From positions 12,296 through 76,295 of the forward strand of contig NZ_CAKVJA010000007.1 of NCBI RefSeq assembly GCF_934754925.1: a stretch of 64,000 bases of DNA, read 5' to 3'. The notes beneath the pieces were generated by a model. The model saw nothing but the letters and a program-made list of their open reading frames with translations, made no database searches and was not told the origin of the DNA. The position numbers and the translations under genes are program-made. Shown here in pieces: positions 9,101 through 17,561 of this stretch. Source of the stretch: an uncultured Clostridium sp. (GTDB lineage: Bacteria; Bacillota; Clostridia; Clostridiales; Clostridiaceae). The first letter of the stretch is position 1. Every line of letters starts with the position of its first letter.

Positions 9101-9897
9101 AACCAAAAGTAATAATTCCAGTATTTCCAGGAACAAACTGTGAATATGATTGTGAAAGAGCATTTAGAAATGCTGGAGCTAAAACAGAAACTCTAGTATT
9201 TAGAAATTATTCTAATAGCGCTTTTGTACAATCAATTGAAAATTTAGAAAAGCAAATTAGAGAAAGCCAAATAATAATGTTACCAGGAGGATTCTCTGCA
9301 GGAGATGAACCGGACGGATCAGGTAAATTTATTTCAACAGTATTTAGAAATGAAAGAATTAAAGATGCTGTTATGGATTTATTAAAGAATAGAGATGGAT
9401 TAGTATTAGGTATTTGCAATGGATTCCAAGCGCTAATTAAATTAGGATTAGTCCCTTATGGTGAAATAGTTGATATTGAAGAAGATATGGCTACATTAAC
9501 TTATAACGAAATTAATAGACATATGAGTTCAATAATTCAAACTAAGGTTGTTTCTAATAAATCGCCATGGTTTAGTGGAGTTAAATTAGGTGATATACAC
9601 AATGTGGCAATTTCACATGGAGAAGGAAGATTCGTTGCTCCAGAAAAACTATTAAAGCAATTAGTTGAAAATGGACAAGTAGCAACTCAATATGTTGATA
9701 ATAAGGGAAATATAGCATTAGACATGCCATTTAATCCAAATGGATCAATGTTAGGAATAGAAGGTATAACAAGCCCTGATGGTAGAGTTCTTGGTAAGAT
9801 GGGACACTCTGAAAGAATAGGAGATAATCTTTATAAAAATGTACCAGGAAACTTTGATCAAAAGATTTTCGAATCAGGGGTTAGATACTTTAAATAG
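6151..9897 (+). CDS. purL: Phosphoribosylformylglycinamidine synthase, single-chain
   Basis: 1248-residue enzyme that converts FGAR, ATP and glutamine to FGAM, step four of purine synthesis. It is the large fused form carrying PurS-like, PurL and PurQ parts in one chain, rather than the three separate subunits of Bacillus. An N-terminal PurS-like part and two synthetase halves (with DTYWSDHCRHTTF and FKNETHNHPTEIEPFGGAA) precede the class I glutamine amidotransferase domain from about residue 988. The nucleophile Cys lies in GICNGFQ near 1089, and the His/Glu pair is in HGEGRF near 1155. The ATG at 6151 has GGAGG six bases before it; an in-frame ATG seven codons upstream does not. First gene of the pur operon. 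Confidence 0.97.
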   Translation: MLGFKCIFVEKKNGFNVEAKSLMEDFKSNLRIDTLKDVRVVNKYILGEMKEEYYKKSLYTIFAEKTVDNLYEGTLPIDKSEIAFAVEFLPGQYDQRADSASECIGLLGAEERVEVKSAKVIILKGDLSKEDIEKIKKYYINPVDSREVAIDNIELSSELSEPNDVEVLYDFVSKDRNQIEEFHKELGLAMSLEDLLMIRDYFKSEEKVPTITEIKVIDTYWSDHCRHTTFSTAIEDVTFEIGKLNNAAQKSYESYLKSREFIYGETDRDETLMDIAVITMKEMRKRGILDDLDISEEINACSIKVNIETDKGNEEYLVMFKNETHNHPTEIEPFGGAATCLGGAIRDPLSGRTYVYQAMRVTGAADPTVPVEDTIKGKLPQRTITLGAAHGYSSYGNQIGLATGQVSEIYHPNYLAKRMEVGAVIAAAPRENVVREEPKAGDIVILLGGRTGRDGVGGATGSSKEHTEDSINECGAEVQKGNAPTERKIQRLFRNAEIAKMIKRCNDFGAGGVSVAIGELTRGLDINLDKVPKKYEGLDGTEIAISESQERMAVVVNKENVDRFIELSKEENLEAVVVAEVTDSEHLRMYWRGKEIVNLKRSFLDTNGARQTTNVEVKLPGEYPFVVADINVKEEWINNLKKLNVASQKGLVERFDSTIGSGTVLMPYGGKYATTEQEAMVAKIPVLNGESKEATIMSYGFNPDLGMWSPYHMAYYSIIEAVTKLAAVGGDYRKARLTLQEYFEKLGNVPERWGKPFAALLGAYQAQIDLGIPAIGGKDSMSGSFGEIDVPPTLVAFAVGVEKAKNIISAEFKEVGSKLVYLMAERNEDYTLKVEGYKKNLEKLHELILEGKVISASSVKFGGVSEVLSKMAFGNKIGVKFSNLTKEELFGLNYGSLVLEVKSNVNIDEEFKGCAYKAIGYTVKDEAIISEEYDLDLKLDVLEETYEEKLSKVFKIKTDDKNETVKEVLYNKANTKSPIIKVAKPKVIIPVFPGTNCEYDCERAFRNAGAKTETLVFRNYSNSAFVQSIENLEKQIRESQIIMLPGGFSAGDEPDGSGKFISTVFRNERIKDAVMDLLKNRDGLVLGICNGFQALIKLGLVPYGEIVDIEEDMATLTYNEINRHMSSIIQTKVVSNKSPWFSGVKLGDIHNVAISHGEGRFVAPEKLLKQLVENGQVATQYVDNKGNIALDMPFNPNGSMLGIEGITSPDGRVLGKMGHSERIGDNLYKNVPGNFDQKIFESGVRYFK

Positions 9898-9907
9898 TTT
9901 CAAGTTT

Positions 9908-9955
9908 CAAGTGATAAGTGGCAAGTTAAGGTGGAAACTCCTTAGGGAGTTTCTT
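9908..9955 (+). repeat. Partial copy of a palindromic intergenic repeat (purL-purE gap)
   Basis: Contains AAGTGATAAGTGGCAAGTT and a perfect 8-bp hairpin, GAAACTCC (9934-9941) with GGAGTTTC (9946-9953). The same succession of motifs recurs in the purC-purF gap. The distal inverted arm of the full element is missing here. Confidence 0.6.
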
Positions 9956-9998
9956 GAATAAATAATGAAATAAAATTTAAAGTGTAGGGAGAATTAAA

Positions 9999-10478
9999 AT
10001 GAAAGTAGCAATATTTTTTGGCTCTAAGTCAGATACAGAAATAATGAGAGGAGCAGCTAACTGCTTAAAGGAATTTGGTATTGAGTATAAAGCATTTGTT
10101 TTATCAGCTCATAGAGTTCCAGAAAAGTTAGAAGAAACTCTAAGAGAATGTGAAGCACAAGGATGTGAAGTTGTAATTGCAGGTGCAGGTCTTGCAGCAC
10201 ACTTACCAGGAGTAATAGCTTCACAAACAACAATGCCAGTTATAGGAGTTCCTTGTAAAGGAGCAATTGAAGGATTAGATGCATTATTTTCAATAGTTCA
10301 AATGCCGAAATCTATTCCGGTTGCAACAGTTGGAATAAATAATTCCTATAATGCTGGAATGCTTGCTGTACAAATGTTAGCTGTTGGAGATAAGGAATTA
10401 AAAGCTAAATTAGTTCAATATAGAAAAGAAATGAAAGAAAAGTTTATAGCTGAAAATGGTGAAGGAGTGGATTTATAA
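9999..10478 (+). CDS. purE: 5-(carboxyamino)imidazole ribonucleotide mutase / AIR carboxylase
   Basis: 159-residue PurE, the carboxylation step giving CAIR. Visible motifs are [21 protein letters not shown] and [14 protein letters not shown], then PVIGVP and [13 protein letters not shown]. These differ from the textbook class I SAHRTP and GAGGAAHLPGM. No purK partner lies in this operon, although class I PurE normally needs PurK to make N5-CAIR. PurK may be elsewhere, or this variant may use AIR and CO2 directly. SD GGGAG precedes the ATG. The stop TAA shares one base with the purC start, so the two are translationally coupled. Confidence 0.93.
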   Translation: MKVAIFFGSKSDTEIMRGAANCLKEFGIEYKAFVLSAHRVPEKLEETLRECEAQGCEVVIAGAGLAAHLPGVIASQTTMPVIGVPCKGAIEGLDALFSIVQMPKSIPVATVGINNSYNAGMLAVQMLAVGDKELKAKLVQYRKEMKEKFIAENGEGVDL

Positions 10479-11182
10479 TGGAAAAATTAGAGATGATGTA
10501 CGAAGGTAAGGCAAAGAAAATATATGCTACAAATAAGGCTGATGAAGTAATAGTTTATTACAAAGATGATGCAACTGCTTTTAACGGAGAAAAGAAGGGG
10601 CAAATAGAAGATAAGGGTGTTTTAAATAATGCAATTACTTCAATGTTATTTGAGATGTTAAATAGTAAAGGAGTACCAACTCACTTTATTAAAAAGTTAA
10701 GTGATAGAGAACAATTATGTAAAAAGGTTGAAATAGTTCCTTTAGAAGTAATAGTAAGAAATGTTGCAGCTGGTTCTATGGCTAAGAGATTAGGATTAGA
10801 AGAAGGAACTGAACTTAAAACAACAGTATTTGAGTTATCATATAAAGATGATTCTTTAGGAGATCCATTAATAAATGACTACCATGCAGTTGGTATTGGA
10901 GCAACAACTTTTGATGAATTAGAAAAGATTTATTCTTTAACAGCAAAAATTAATGATATTTTAAAGGATATGTTCTTAAAATCTAACATAAGATTAATAG
11001 ACTTTAAATTAGAGTTTGGTAGATATAATGGAGATATAGTTTTAGCTGATGAAATTTCACCAGATACTTGCAGATTCTGGGATGCAACAACTGGAGAAAA
11101 GTTAGATAAGGATAGATTTAGAAGAGATCTTGGTAATGTTAAGGATGCTTATGTTGAGATATTAAAGAGAATACAAGAATAG
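10478..11182 (+). CDS. purC: Phosphoribosylaminoimidazole-succinocarboxamide synthase
   Basis: 234-residue SAICAR synthetase, joining aspartate to CAIR with ATP. N-terminal YEGKAKKIY and [11 protein letters not shown] form the ATP-binding lobe. Downstream are [26 protein letters not shown] and the metal/substrate loop [14 protein letters not shown]. The length is normal for the bacterial enzyme. It overlaps the purE stop by one base and is separated from purF by a repeat element. Confidence 0.97.
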   Translation: MEKLEMMYEGKAKKIYATNKADEVIVYYKDDATAFNGEKKGQIEDKGVLNNAITSMLFEMLNSKGVPTHFIKKLSDREQLCKKVEIVPLEVIVRNVAAGSMAKRLGLEEGTELKTTVFELSYKDDSLGDPLINDYHAVGIGATTFDELEKIYSLTAKINDILKDMFLKSNIRLIDFKLEFGRYNGDIVLADEISPDTCRFWDATTGEKLDKDRFRRDLGNVKDAYVEILKRIQE

Positions 11183-11189
11183 TTTAGAT

Positions 11190-11317
11190 AGTGACAAGTG
11201 GCAAGTGACAAGTTGAGGATGAAACTCCTTGTGTAGTTTCTAAAAATATATATTTTACATTCAGTATTAACTGAATTTATTCATTAACTTGAAACTTGTA
11301 ACTTATAACTTGTCACT
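11190..11317 (+). repeat. 128-bp palindromic (MITE/REP-like) element in the purC-purF gap
   Basis: The ends are inverted copies, AGTGACAAGT (11190-11199) and ACTTGTCACT (11308-11317). They extend inward with iterated CAAGT-type units on the left and ACTTG-type units on the right. The inside holds a decayed GAAACTCC hairpin shared with the purL-purE gap and a small palindrome, TTCAGTATTAACTGAA. It has no coding capacity and could fold into a long stem in the operon mRNA. Confidence 0.6.
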
Positions 11318-11345
11318 CAAAAACTAATTAATTGGGGGTAGGAGT

Positions 11346-12767
11346 ATGAATCCAAAGTTAGATAATATAATAATGGATCCAAGTAATGATAAATTTAAAG
11401 ATGAATGTGGAGTGTTTGGTGTGTATTCAAACAAGCCACTAGATGTTTCATCGCTGACTTACTATGGTTTATATGCACTTCAACATAGAGGACAAGAAAG
11501 TGCAGGTATAGCTGTTGCTAATGGTGAAGATATAAATATTAAAAAGGGAATGGGACTTATTACAGAAGCATTTTCTCAAGAAGATATAAATAGTTTAAAG
11601 GGATTTGCTGCTATTGGACATGTTAGATATTCAACAAGTGGTGATACTAGAATCGAAAATGCCCAACCATTATTAAGCCAAACAAAGTTAGGACCAATAG
11701 CTATGGCACACAATGGAACATTAGTTAATGCAGATGTTATTAGAGAGTTATTAGAGGATGGAGGACATATATTCCATACATCAATTGATTCAGAAGTAAT
11801 TGCTAACTTAATTGCAAGAGGAGCTAAAAAAGGTGTTGAAAGAGCAGTATTAGATGCAATTCAAGCTGTTAGAGGATCATTTGCAATGGTTATATTAACT
11901 GAAAACAAGCTTATTGGTGTAAGAGATCCACATGGAATAAGGCCTCTTTCTTTAGGAAAAATTGAGGAAGGATATATTTTAACTTCTGAAAGCTGTGCTT
12001 TAGATGCAATTGGTGCAGAATTAGTTAGGGATATTGAGCCAGGAGAAATTGTAGTAATTGATGAAAATGGAATTAATTCATATAGATATTCTGAAAATAC
12101 TCAATGTCAAACTTGTGCCTTTGAATATATTTATTTTGCAAGACCTGATTCTATTATAGATGGATTAGATGTTCATGAATCAAGAGTAAGAGCTGGAGAA
12201 CAATTATATAAAGAAAATCCAATTGATGCAGATGTAGTTGTTGCAGTACCAGATTCAGGTATACCAGCAGCAATAGGATATGCTAAGGCTTCAGGAATAC
12301 CTTATGATACAGGATTTGTAAAAAATAGATATGTAGGTAGAACATTTATTACTCCATCTCAAGAAGTTAGGGAAAGAGCAGTTGCTGTTAAGTTAAATCC
12401 TTTAAAAGTAAATATAAAAGGTAAGAGAGTTATTCTTATAGATGATTCAATAGTAAGAGGAACTACTTCAAAACATTTAGTTGAATCTTTAAGAAGGGCT
12501 GGAGCAAAAGAGGTTCATTTCTTAGTTGCATCACCAGTAGTTCAATATCCATGTTACTTTGGAATTGATACTCCTTATAGAAAAGAGCTTATTGGGGCTA
12601 ATCACTCATTAGAAGAAATAAGAGAAATAATTGGTTGTGATTCTTTAGGATATTTAACTATGAATGGTATGTACAAATGCTTTAATGCAAATCAAGGTTA
12701 TTGTGTAGGATGCTTCAATGGAGTATATCCTGTTGCAACACCAATCGAAAACCAAAATCATAACTAA
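11346..12767 (+). CDS. purF: Amidophosphoribosyltransferase
   Basis: 473-residue first committed enzyme of purine synthesis (PRPP plus glutamine to phosphoribosylamine). A 20-residue propeptide precedes the nucleophile Cys21 (DECGVFGVY), so self-processing is expected as in Bacillus. The N-terminal half is the Ntn glutaminase (YALQHRGQESAGIA, GHVRYST). The C-terminal half is the phosphoribosyltransferase with the PRPP loop VILIDDSIVRGTTS. Cysteines in the CQTC segment, in VQYPCYFG and in YCVGCFNG fit the oxygen-sensitive 4Fe-4S type. The start has GGGGGTAGGAG just upstream. Confidence 0.96.
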   Translation: MNPKLDNIIMDPSNDKFKDECGVFGVYSNKPLDVSSLTYYGLYALQHRGQESAGIAVANGEDINIKKGMGLITEAFSQEDINSLKGFAAIGHVRYSTSGDTRIENAQPLLSQTKLGPIAMAHNGTLVNADVIRELLEDGGHIFHTSIDSEVIANLIARGAKKGVERAVLDAIQAVRGSFAMVILTENKLIGVRDPHGIRPLSLGKIEEGYILTSESCALDAIGAELVRDIEPGEIVVIDENGINSYRYSENTQCQTCAFEYIYFARPDSIIDGLDVHESRVRAGEQLYKENPIDADVVVAVPDSGIPAAIGYAKASGIPYDTGFVKNRYVGRTFITPSQEVRERAVAVKLNPLKVNIKGKRVILIDDSIVRGTTSKHLVESLRRAGAKEVHFLVASPVVQYPCYFGIDTPYRKELIGANHSLEEIREIIGCDSLGYLTMNGMYKCFNANQGYCVGCFNGVYPVATPIENQNHN

Positions 12768-12785
12768 GAAAGGTAGGAATTTATA

Positions 12786-13787
12786 ATGATAACTTACAAA
12801 GATGCTGGAGTTAATATAGAAGAGGGTTATAAGTCAGTAAAGCTTATAAAAGAATATGCACAAAGAACAATGAGTGAATATGTTTTAAATGGCTTAGGAA
12901 GTTTTGCTGGAATGGTTGAATTACCAGAAGGTTATAAAAAACCTGTTTTAGTTTCAGGTACGGATGGGGTTGGAACTAAGCTTGAATTAGCATTTAAAAC
13001 TAAGAAATATGATACAGTGGGTATTGACTGTGTAGCTATGTGTGTAAATGATATTTTATGTCATGGAGCAAAGCCATTATTTTTCTTAGATTATATAGCT
13101 TGTGGAAAGCTTGAAGCAGAAGTTGCTGCTGATTTAGTTAAAGGTGTTTCAGATGGTTGTGTTATGTCAGATTGTGCTTTAGTTGGTGGAGAAACTGCTG
13201 AAATGCCAGGTTTTTATAAAGAAGGAGAATATGATATTGCAGGATTTGCAGTAGGTATCGTTGATAAAGATAAAATAATAAACGGAAAAAATATTAAGCC
13301 AGGCGATAAGCTAATTGGTATTACTTCTTCAGGGGTACATTCAAATGGATTCTCTTTAGTTAGAAAATTATATACAGATTTAAATGAAAAATTTAATGGA
13401 GAAGAAGTTTGGAAAACATTAATTACTCCAACTAAGATATACGTTAAACCAATATTAAGCTTAATTGAAAAATTTGATATTAAGGGTATGTCTCATATAA
13501 CAGGTGGAGGATTTATTGAAAATGTCCCAAGAATGTTTAATGGCTCAGAATTAACTGCAGAAATAAATAAAGATAGTTATCCATTACCAGCAATCTTTGA
13601 AGATATGATTAACAAAGGTGTAAATAGAGATCATATGTATAACACATTTAATATGGGAATTGGTTTTGTGTTATGTGTTGATGAAAAAGATGTTAATGCT
13701 GTTATAAAAGAACTTCATGAATTAGGTGAAAAAGCTTATGAAATTGGTGTTGTAACAGCTGGAGGTGAAGGAGTTTGCTTAAAGTAG
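12786..13787 (+). CDS. purM: Phosphoribosylformylglycinamidine cyclo-ligase (AIR synthase)
   Basis: 333-residue ATP-dependent cyclase turning FGAM into AIR. Motifs are SGTDGVGTKLELA (substrate/ATP loop), MCVNDILCHGAKPLFFLDY, ALVGGETAEMPGFY and ITSSGVHSNGFSLVR, all in family order. The length is normal. The gene starts 18 bp after purF behind an AAGGTAGG site, and its last 13 bases overlap purN. Confidence 0.96.
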   Translation: MITYKDAGVNIEEGYKSVKLIKEYAQRTMSEYVLNGLGSFAGMVELPEGYKKPVLVSGTDGVGTKLELAFKTKKYDTVGIDCVAMCVNDILCHGAKPLFFLDYIACGKLEAEVAADLVKGVSDGCVMSDCALVGGETAEMPGFYKEGEYDIAGFAVGIVDKDKIINGKNIKPGDKLIGITSSGVHSNGFSLVRKLYTDLNEKFNGEEVWKTLITPTKIYVKPILSLIEKFDIKGMSHITGGGFIENVPRMFNGSELTAEINKDSYPLPAIFEDMINKGVNRDHMYNTFNMGIGFVLCVDEKDVNAVIKELHELGEKAYEIGVVTAGGEGVCLK

Positions 13788-14377
13788 CAGTACTTGTATC
13801 TGGTGGAGGTTCAAACCTCCAATCAATTTTAGATTATGGAGAAGAAACTTTTAAAGTTGAAATGGTTATTGGAAGTAAAGAAGGCATTTATGGTTTAGAA
13901 AGAGCTAAAAATGCTGGAATTCCATCATATGTTGTTTCTAAAAAGGAATATGGAAATGAAGCTTCTAATAAGATATTAGAATTAACTAAAGGTAAGGTTG
14001 ATTTAATAGTTTTAGCTGGTTATCTTTCAATATTAGATGGGGAAATATTAAAAGAATTTAAAGATAGAATAATAAACATTCATCCTTCACTTATACCAAG
14101 TTTTTGTGGAGATAAAATGTATGGGATGCATGTACATAATGCAGTAAGAGCTTCAGGTGTTAAGTTTACTGGATGTACAGTTCATTTTGTTAATGAAGAA
14201 GTAGATGGTGGGGCAATAATACTTCAAGAAGCAGTTCCAGTATATTTTGATGATAGGGCAGAAGATATACAAAAGAGAGTACTAGTGGAAGAGCATAAAT
14301 TATTACCTAAAGCTATTGATTTAATAAGTAGAGGTAAAATTGAGATTATAGACGGCAGAGTAAATATTTTAAAATAG
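13775..14377 (+). CDS. purN: Phosphoribosylglycinamide formyltransferase
   Basis: 200-residue folate-dependent GAR transformylase. It shows [13 protein letters not shown] near the N-terminus, [10 protein letters not shown] with the catalytic Asn/His, and [13 protein letters not shown] with the Asp. The start is a TTG inside the end of purM, nine bases after the GGAGG within purM; no ATG precedes the conserved [10 protein letters not shown] strand. The 13-base overlap implies translational coupling. [14 protein letters not shown] stretch replaces the usual GxxAxxxA region but is common in clostridial PurN. Confidence 0.93.
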   Translation: MLKVAVLVSGGGSNLQSILDYGEETFKVEMVIGSKEGIYGLERAKNAGIPSYVVSKKEYGNEASNKILELTKGKVDLIVLAGYLSILDGEILKEFKDRIINIHPSLIPSFCGDKMYGMHVHNAVRASGVKFTGCTVHFVNEEVDGGAIILQEAVPVYFDDRAEDIQKRVLVEEHKLLPKAIDLISRGKIEIIDGRVNILK

Positions 14378-14390
14378 GGAGGATTTTTAC

Positions 14391-15896
14391 ATGATTAAAA
14401 GAGCATTAATTAGCGTATTTGATAAGACTGGAATTTTAGATTTTTCAAAGTTTTTAGCAGAAAACGGAGTTGAGGTTATTTCAACTGGAGGTACGTATAA
14501 ACACTTAAGGGAAAATGGAGTTGCAGTAACAGAAGTTAATGAAGTTACAAATTTCCCAGAAATGCTAGATGGAAGAGTTAAAACTCTTCACCCAATTATT
14601 CATGCAGGAATACTTGCTATAAGAGACAATGAAGAGCATATGAAAACTATAAAAGAAAGAAATATTGAAACTATAGATATGGTTATAGTTAATTTATATC
14701 CTTTCTTTGAAAAAGTAAGAGAAGATTTAAGCTTTGAAGAAAAAGTTGAATTTATAGATATTGGTGGTCCTACAATGCTAAGAGCAGCAGCTAAGAACTT
14801 CCAAGATGTTGTTGTTATTTCAGATGTTAAGGATTATGAATTAGTAATGAATGAAATTAATGAAACTGGAGATGTCAGCTACAAGTTAAGAAAGAAATTA
14901 GCTGGTAAAGTATTTAATTTAATGAGTGCTTATGACGCAGCAATTTCTAACTTTATGTTAAATGATGAAGAAGAATATCCAGAATATCTTTCAATTTCAT
15001 ATAAGAAGAAGCAAAGCTTAAGATATGGTGAAAACCCACATCAAAGTGCTGCATACTATGTTTCAAATGAATTTGATGGTGGTATGAATGACTTTGAAAT
15101 ATTAAATGGTAAAGAACTTTCTTACAACAATATCAAGGATTTAGATATCGCATGGAAAGTTGCCAATGAATTTGAAGAAACAGCTTGCTGTGCATTAAAG
15201 CATAACACTCCATGTGGTGTTGCAATAGGTGATACTGCAGTAGAAGCTTACACTAAAGCACACGATGTAGATCCAACTTCAATATTTGGTGGAATAGTTG
15301 CTATCAATAAGAAGATTGATAAAGCTACTGCTGAAGAAATGGTTAAAATATTCTTAGAAGTAGTTGCAGCTCCAGATTTTGATGAAGATGCTTTAGAAGT
15401 TTTAAGAACTAAGAAAAACCTAAGAGTTATTAAATGTAACGTTAAGCCATGTGATAAGAAATTCATGGTAACTGTTGATGGAGGAATTTTAGTTCAAGAA
15501 GAAGATACTAAACTTTTAGATGAATTAAAAGTTGTTACAGAAAAAGCTCCAACTGAAGCTGAAATGAGAGATTTAGTATTTGGTATGAAGGTTGTTAAAT
15601 ATGTTAAATCAAATGCTATAGTTACAGTTAAAGATGGTGTTGCTGTAGGAATTGGTGGAGGACAAGTTAATAGAATTTGGCCAACAATGGATGCTTTAAG
15701 AAGAGGTGAAGGAGCAACTATACTAGCTTCAGATGCTTTCTTCCCATTTAGAGATATAGTTGATGAATGCTCTAAATATGGAATTAAAGCAATAATTCAA
15801 CCAGGTGGTTCAATGAGAGACCAAGAATCAATTGATGCTTGTAATGAACATGGAATTGCTATGGTGTTTACAGGAATAAGACATTTTAAGCACTAG
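14391..15896 (+). CDS. purH: Bifunctional AICAR formyltransferase / IMP cyclohydrolase
   Basis: 501-residue enzyme for the last two steps to IMP. Residues 1 to about 190 are the MGS-like cyclohydrolase domain ([40 protein letters not shown]). The rest is the formyltransferase domain ([51 protein letters not shown]). Full length with all signatures. It starts 13 bp after purN with GGGAGG upstream. Confidence 0.97.
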   Translation: MIKRALISVFDKTGILDFSKFLAENGVEVISTGGTYKHLRENGVAVTEVNEVTNFPEMLDGRVKTLHPIIHAGILAIRDNEEHMKTIKERNIETIDMVIVNLYPFFEKVREDLSFEEKVEFIDIGGPTMLRAAAKNFQDVVVISDVKDYELVMNEINETGDVSYKLRKKLAGKVFNLMSAYDAAISNFMLNDEEEYPEYLSISYKKKQSLRYGENPHQSAAYYVSNEFDGGMNDFEILNGKELSYNNIKDLDIAWKVANEFEETACCALKHNTPCGVAIGDTAVEAYTKAHDVDPTSIFGGIVAINKKIDKATAEEMVKIFLEVVAAPDFDEDALEVLRTKKNLRVIKCNVKPCDKKFMVTVDGGILVQEEDTKLLDELKVVTEKAPTEAEMRDLVFGMKVVKYVKSNAIVTVKDGVAVGIGGGQVNRIWPTMDALRRGEGATILASDAFFPFRDIVDECSKYGIKAIIQPGGSMRDQESIDACNEHGIAMVFTGIRHFKH

Positions 15897-15899
15897 AAG

Positions 15900-15948
15900 T
15901 TACCACAGTGGTAAATACAATATATGGAAGTGGCTCCGGGGTCCATAC
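15900..15948 (+). other. Tandem hairpins in the purH-purD gap
   Basis: The palindrome TTACCAC-A-GTGGTAA spans 15900-15914. A second foldback (arms TATGGA and TCCATA around a GC-rich TGGCTCCGGGG loop) spans about 15923-15948. Neither has a T-run, so they are not terminators. They may be RNA processing or stability structures, or a decayed repeat. Confidence 0.45.
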
Positions 15949-15990
15949 ATTAATTGGAAGTAATTTGTTGTTATAAGAGAGGTTAATATT

Positions 15991-17235
15991 ATGAAAATAT
16001 TATTAGTTGGTTCTGGTGGAAGAGAACATGCTATTGCTTGGAAGTTAGCTAAGAGTGAAAAAGTAAGTAAGATATTTGTGGCGGCTGGTAATGGTGGAAC
16101 TGCAATTGAAAATAAATGTGAAAATGTTAATATAACTGATATAGATGAATTAGTAGTATTTGCAAAGGAAAATAATATAGATTTAACTTTTGTTGGACCA
16201 GAAGATCCATTAACAAAGGGAATAACAGATAAATTTAAAGTAGCAGGACTTAGATGTTTTGGACCAGATGCTGCTGGTGCTCAATTAGAAGGAAGTAAAG
16301 CTTTTTCAAAGGATTTTATGAAGAAATATGGAGTTAAAACAGCTCAATATGGAACTTTCACAGAATGTGATGAAGCTAAAGCTTATTTAGAAAACTGTGA
16401 ATATCCAATAGTTATTAAAGCAGATGGATTAGCTGCTGGTAAAGGTGTTGTAATTGCAGCAACTAAGGAAGAGGCTATGAATACAATTGATGATTTTATG
16501 ATTTCTGATATCTTCAAGGGGGCAGGACAAAAGGTTGTTATTGAAGAATTCCTTGAAGGTGTAGAAGCTTCAATCCTTTCAATTACTGATGGTAAGACTT
16601 TAATACCTTTTATTTCAGGAAAAGACCATAAACAAATCTTTGATGGTAATAAGGGGCCAAATACTGGAGGCATGGGAGTTTTAGCACCAAATCCGTTTGT
16701 TACTGAAGAAGTAATGAAGGATTTTGAAGAAAACATAGTTGCTAACACTTTAAAAGGAATCCAAGAAGAAGGGTTTGATTTTAAGGGAATTATTTTCTTT
16801 GGTTTAATGATAACTAAAAAGGGAACTTATTTATTAGAATACAATGTAAGAATGGGTGACCCTGAAACTCAATCTGTATTAACTTTAATGGAAAGTGATT
16901 TACTTGATTTAGTTGAAGCAGCTTTAGATAGTAGATTAGATGAAGTTGAAGTTAAGTGGTATGATGGAGCTTGTGTTAATGTAGTTTTAGCTTCTAATGG
17001 GTATCCAGGAACTTTTGAAAAGGGGTTTGAAATAACTATTGATGAAAGTATTAAGGATAAGGTGTTCTTAGCTGGAGCTCAATTAGTAAATGGAGTTTTT
17101 AGAACTAGTGGAGGAAGAGTTTTATCTGTTGTTGGTAGAGGTAGAACTGTTGAAGAGGCTAGGGAAGAGGCTTATAGGATGACTGAGATGGTCAATTTTG
17201 AAGGAAAGTATTTTAGAAGAGACATAGGTAGATAA
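15991..17235 (+). CDS. purD: Phosphoribosylamine-glycine ligase
   Basis: 414-residue ATP-grasp enzyme that joins glycine to phosphoribosylamine, step two of the pathway. N-terminal LLVGSGGREHAIAWKL, then TFVGPEDPLTKGI, the ATP-grasp region YPIVIKADGLAAGKGV and the metal-binding LEYNVRMGDPETQ. Full length. It is last in the operon, 94 bp after purH beyond a pair of hairpins, and is followed by a terminator. Confidence 0.97.
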   Translation: MKILLVGSGGREHAIAWKLAKSEKVSKIFVAAGNGGTAIENKCENVNITDIDELVVFAKENNIDLTFVGPEDPLTKGITDKFKVAGLRCFGPDAAGAQLEGSKAFSKDFMKKYGVKTAQYGTFTECDEAKAYLENCEYPIVIKADGLAAGKGVVIAATKEEAMNTIDDFMISDIFKGAGQKVVIEEFLEGVEASILSITDGKTLIPFISGKDHKQIFDGNKGPNTGGMGVLAPNPFVTEEVMKDFEENIVANTLKGIQEEGFDFKGIIFFGLMITKKGTYLLEYNVRMGDPETQSVLTLMESDLLDLVEAALDSRLDEVEVKWYDGACVNVVLASNGYPGTFEKGFEITIDESIKDKVFLAGAQLVNGVFRTSGGRVLSVVGRGRTVEEAREEAYRMTEMVNFEGKYFRRDIGR

Positions 17236-17252
17236 TAAATATAAAAATAGTA

Positions 17253-17287
17253 AGGCAACCTTAATATAAATGTTTGGGTTGCTTTTT
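17253..17287 (+). terminator. Terminator of the purine operon
   Basis: GCAACC (17255-17260) pairs with GGTTGC (17277-17282), followed by TTTTTATT, starting about 18 bp after purD. Confidence 0.7.
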
Positions 17288-17315
17288 ATTTTGCTTTCAT
17301 TAGAGCTTTCTATAA

Positions 17316-17435
17316 GAGAGGGTAAGAATATACGTCTTATATGAAAATCTAATTGATATAAATAGATGGACTGAATTAAAAAATATACGTGAATATTATA
17401 ATTTTTTTAGGAAACATGAAAATGAATTTAAATAA
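17316..17435 (+). pseudogene. Possible gene remnant
   Basis: A 39-codon open stretch without a usable start, whose peptide (for example IDINRWTELKNIREYYNFF) looks protein-like rather than random, with charged residues and aromatics. It ends KHENEFK and a stop, with a hairpin 28 bp beyond. I do not recognise the family. Chance coding in AT-rich DNA is quite possible. Confidence 0.2.
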
Positions 17436-17462
17436 TTATATACTTATACTTATAAGTAAGTT

Positions 17463-17500
17463 AAGATAGCTAGTGAGAAGGATATTTTATTAGCTATCTT
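17463..17500 (+). terminator. Hairpin upstream of the FliB-like gene
   Basis: Ten-base arms AAGATAGCTA (17463-17472) and TAGCTATCTT (17491-17500), followed by TCTT. It could be a weak terminator for the remnant before it. The rest of this gap shows nothing else. Confidence 0.4.
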
Positions 17501-17561
17501 TCTTAGAATTCTAATTTTTATAGAAAGTATAGATTTAAATAAATGTGAATTGGAGACAAAA

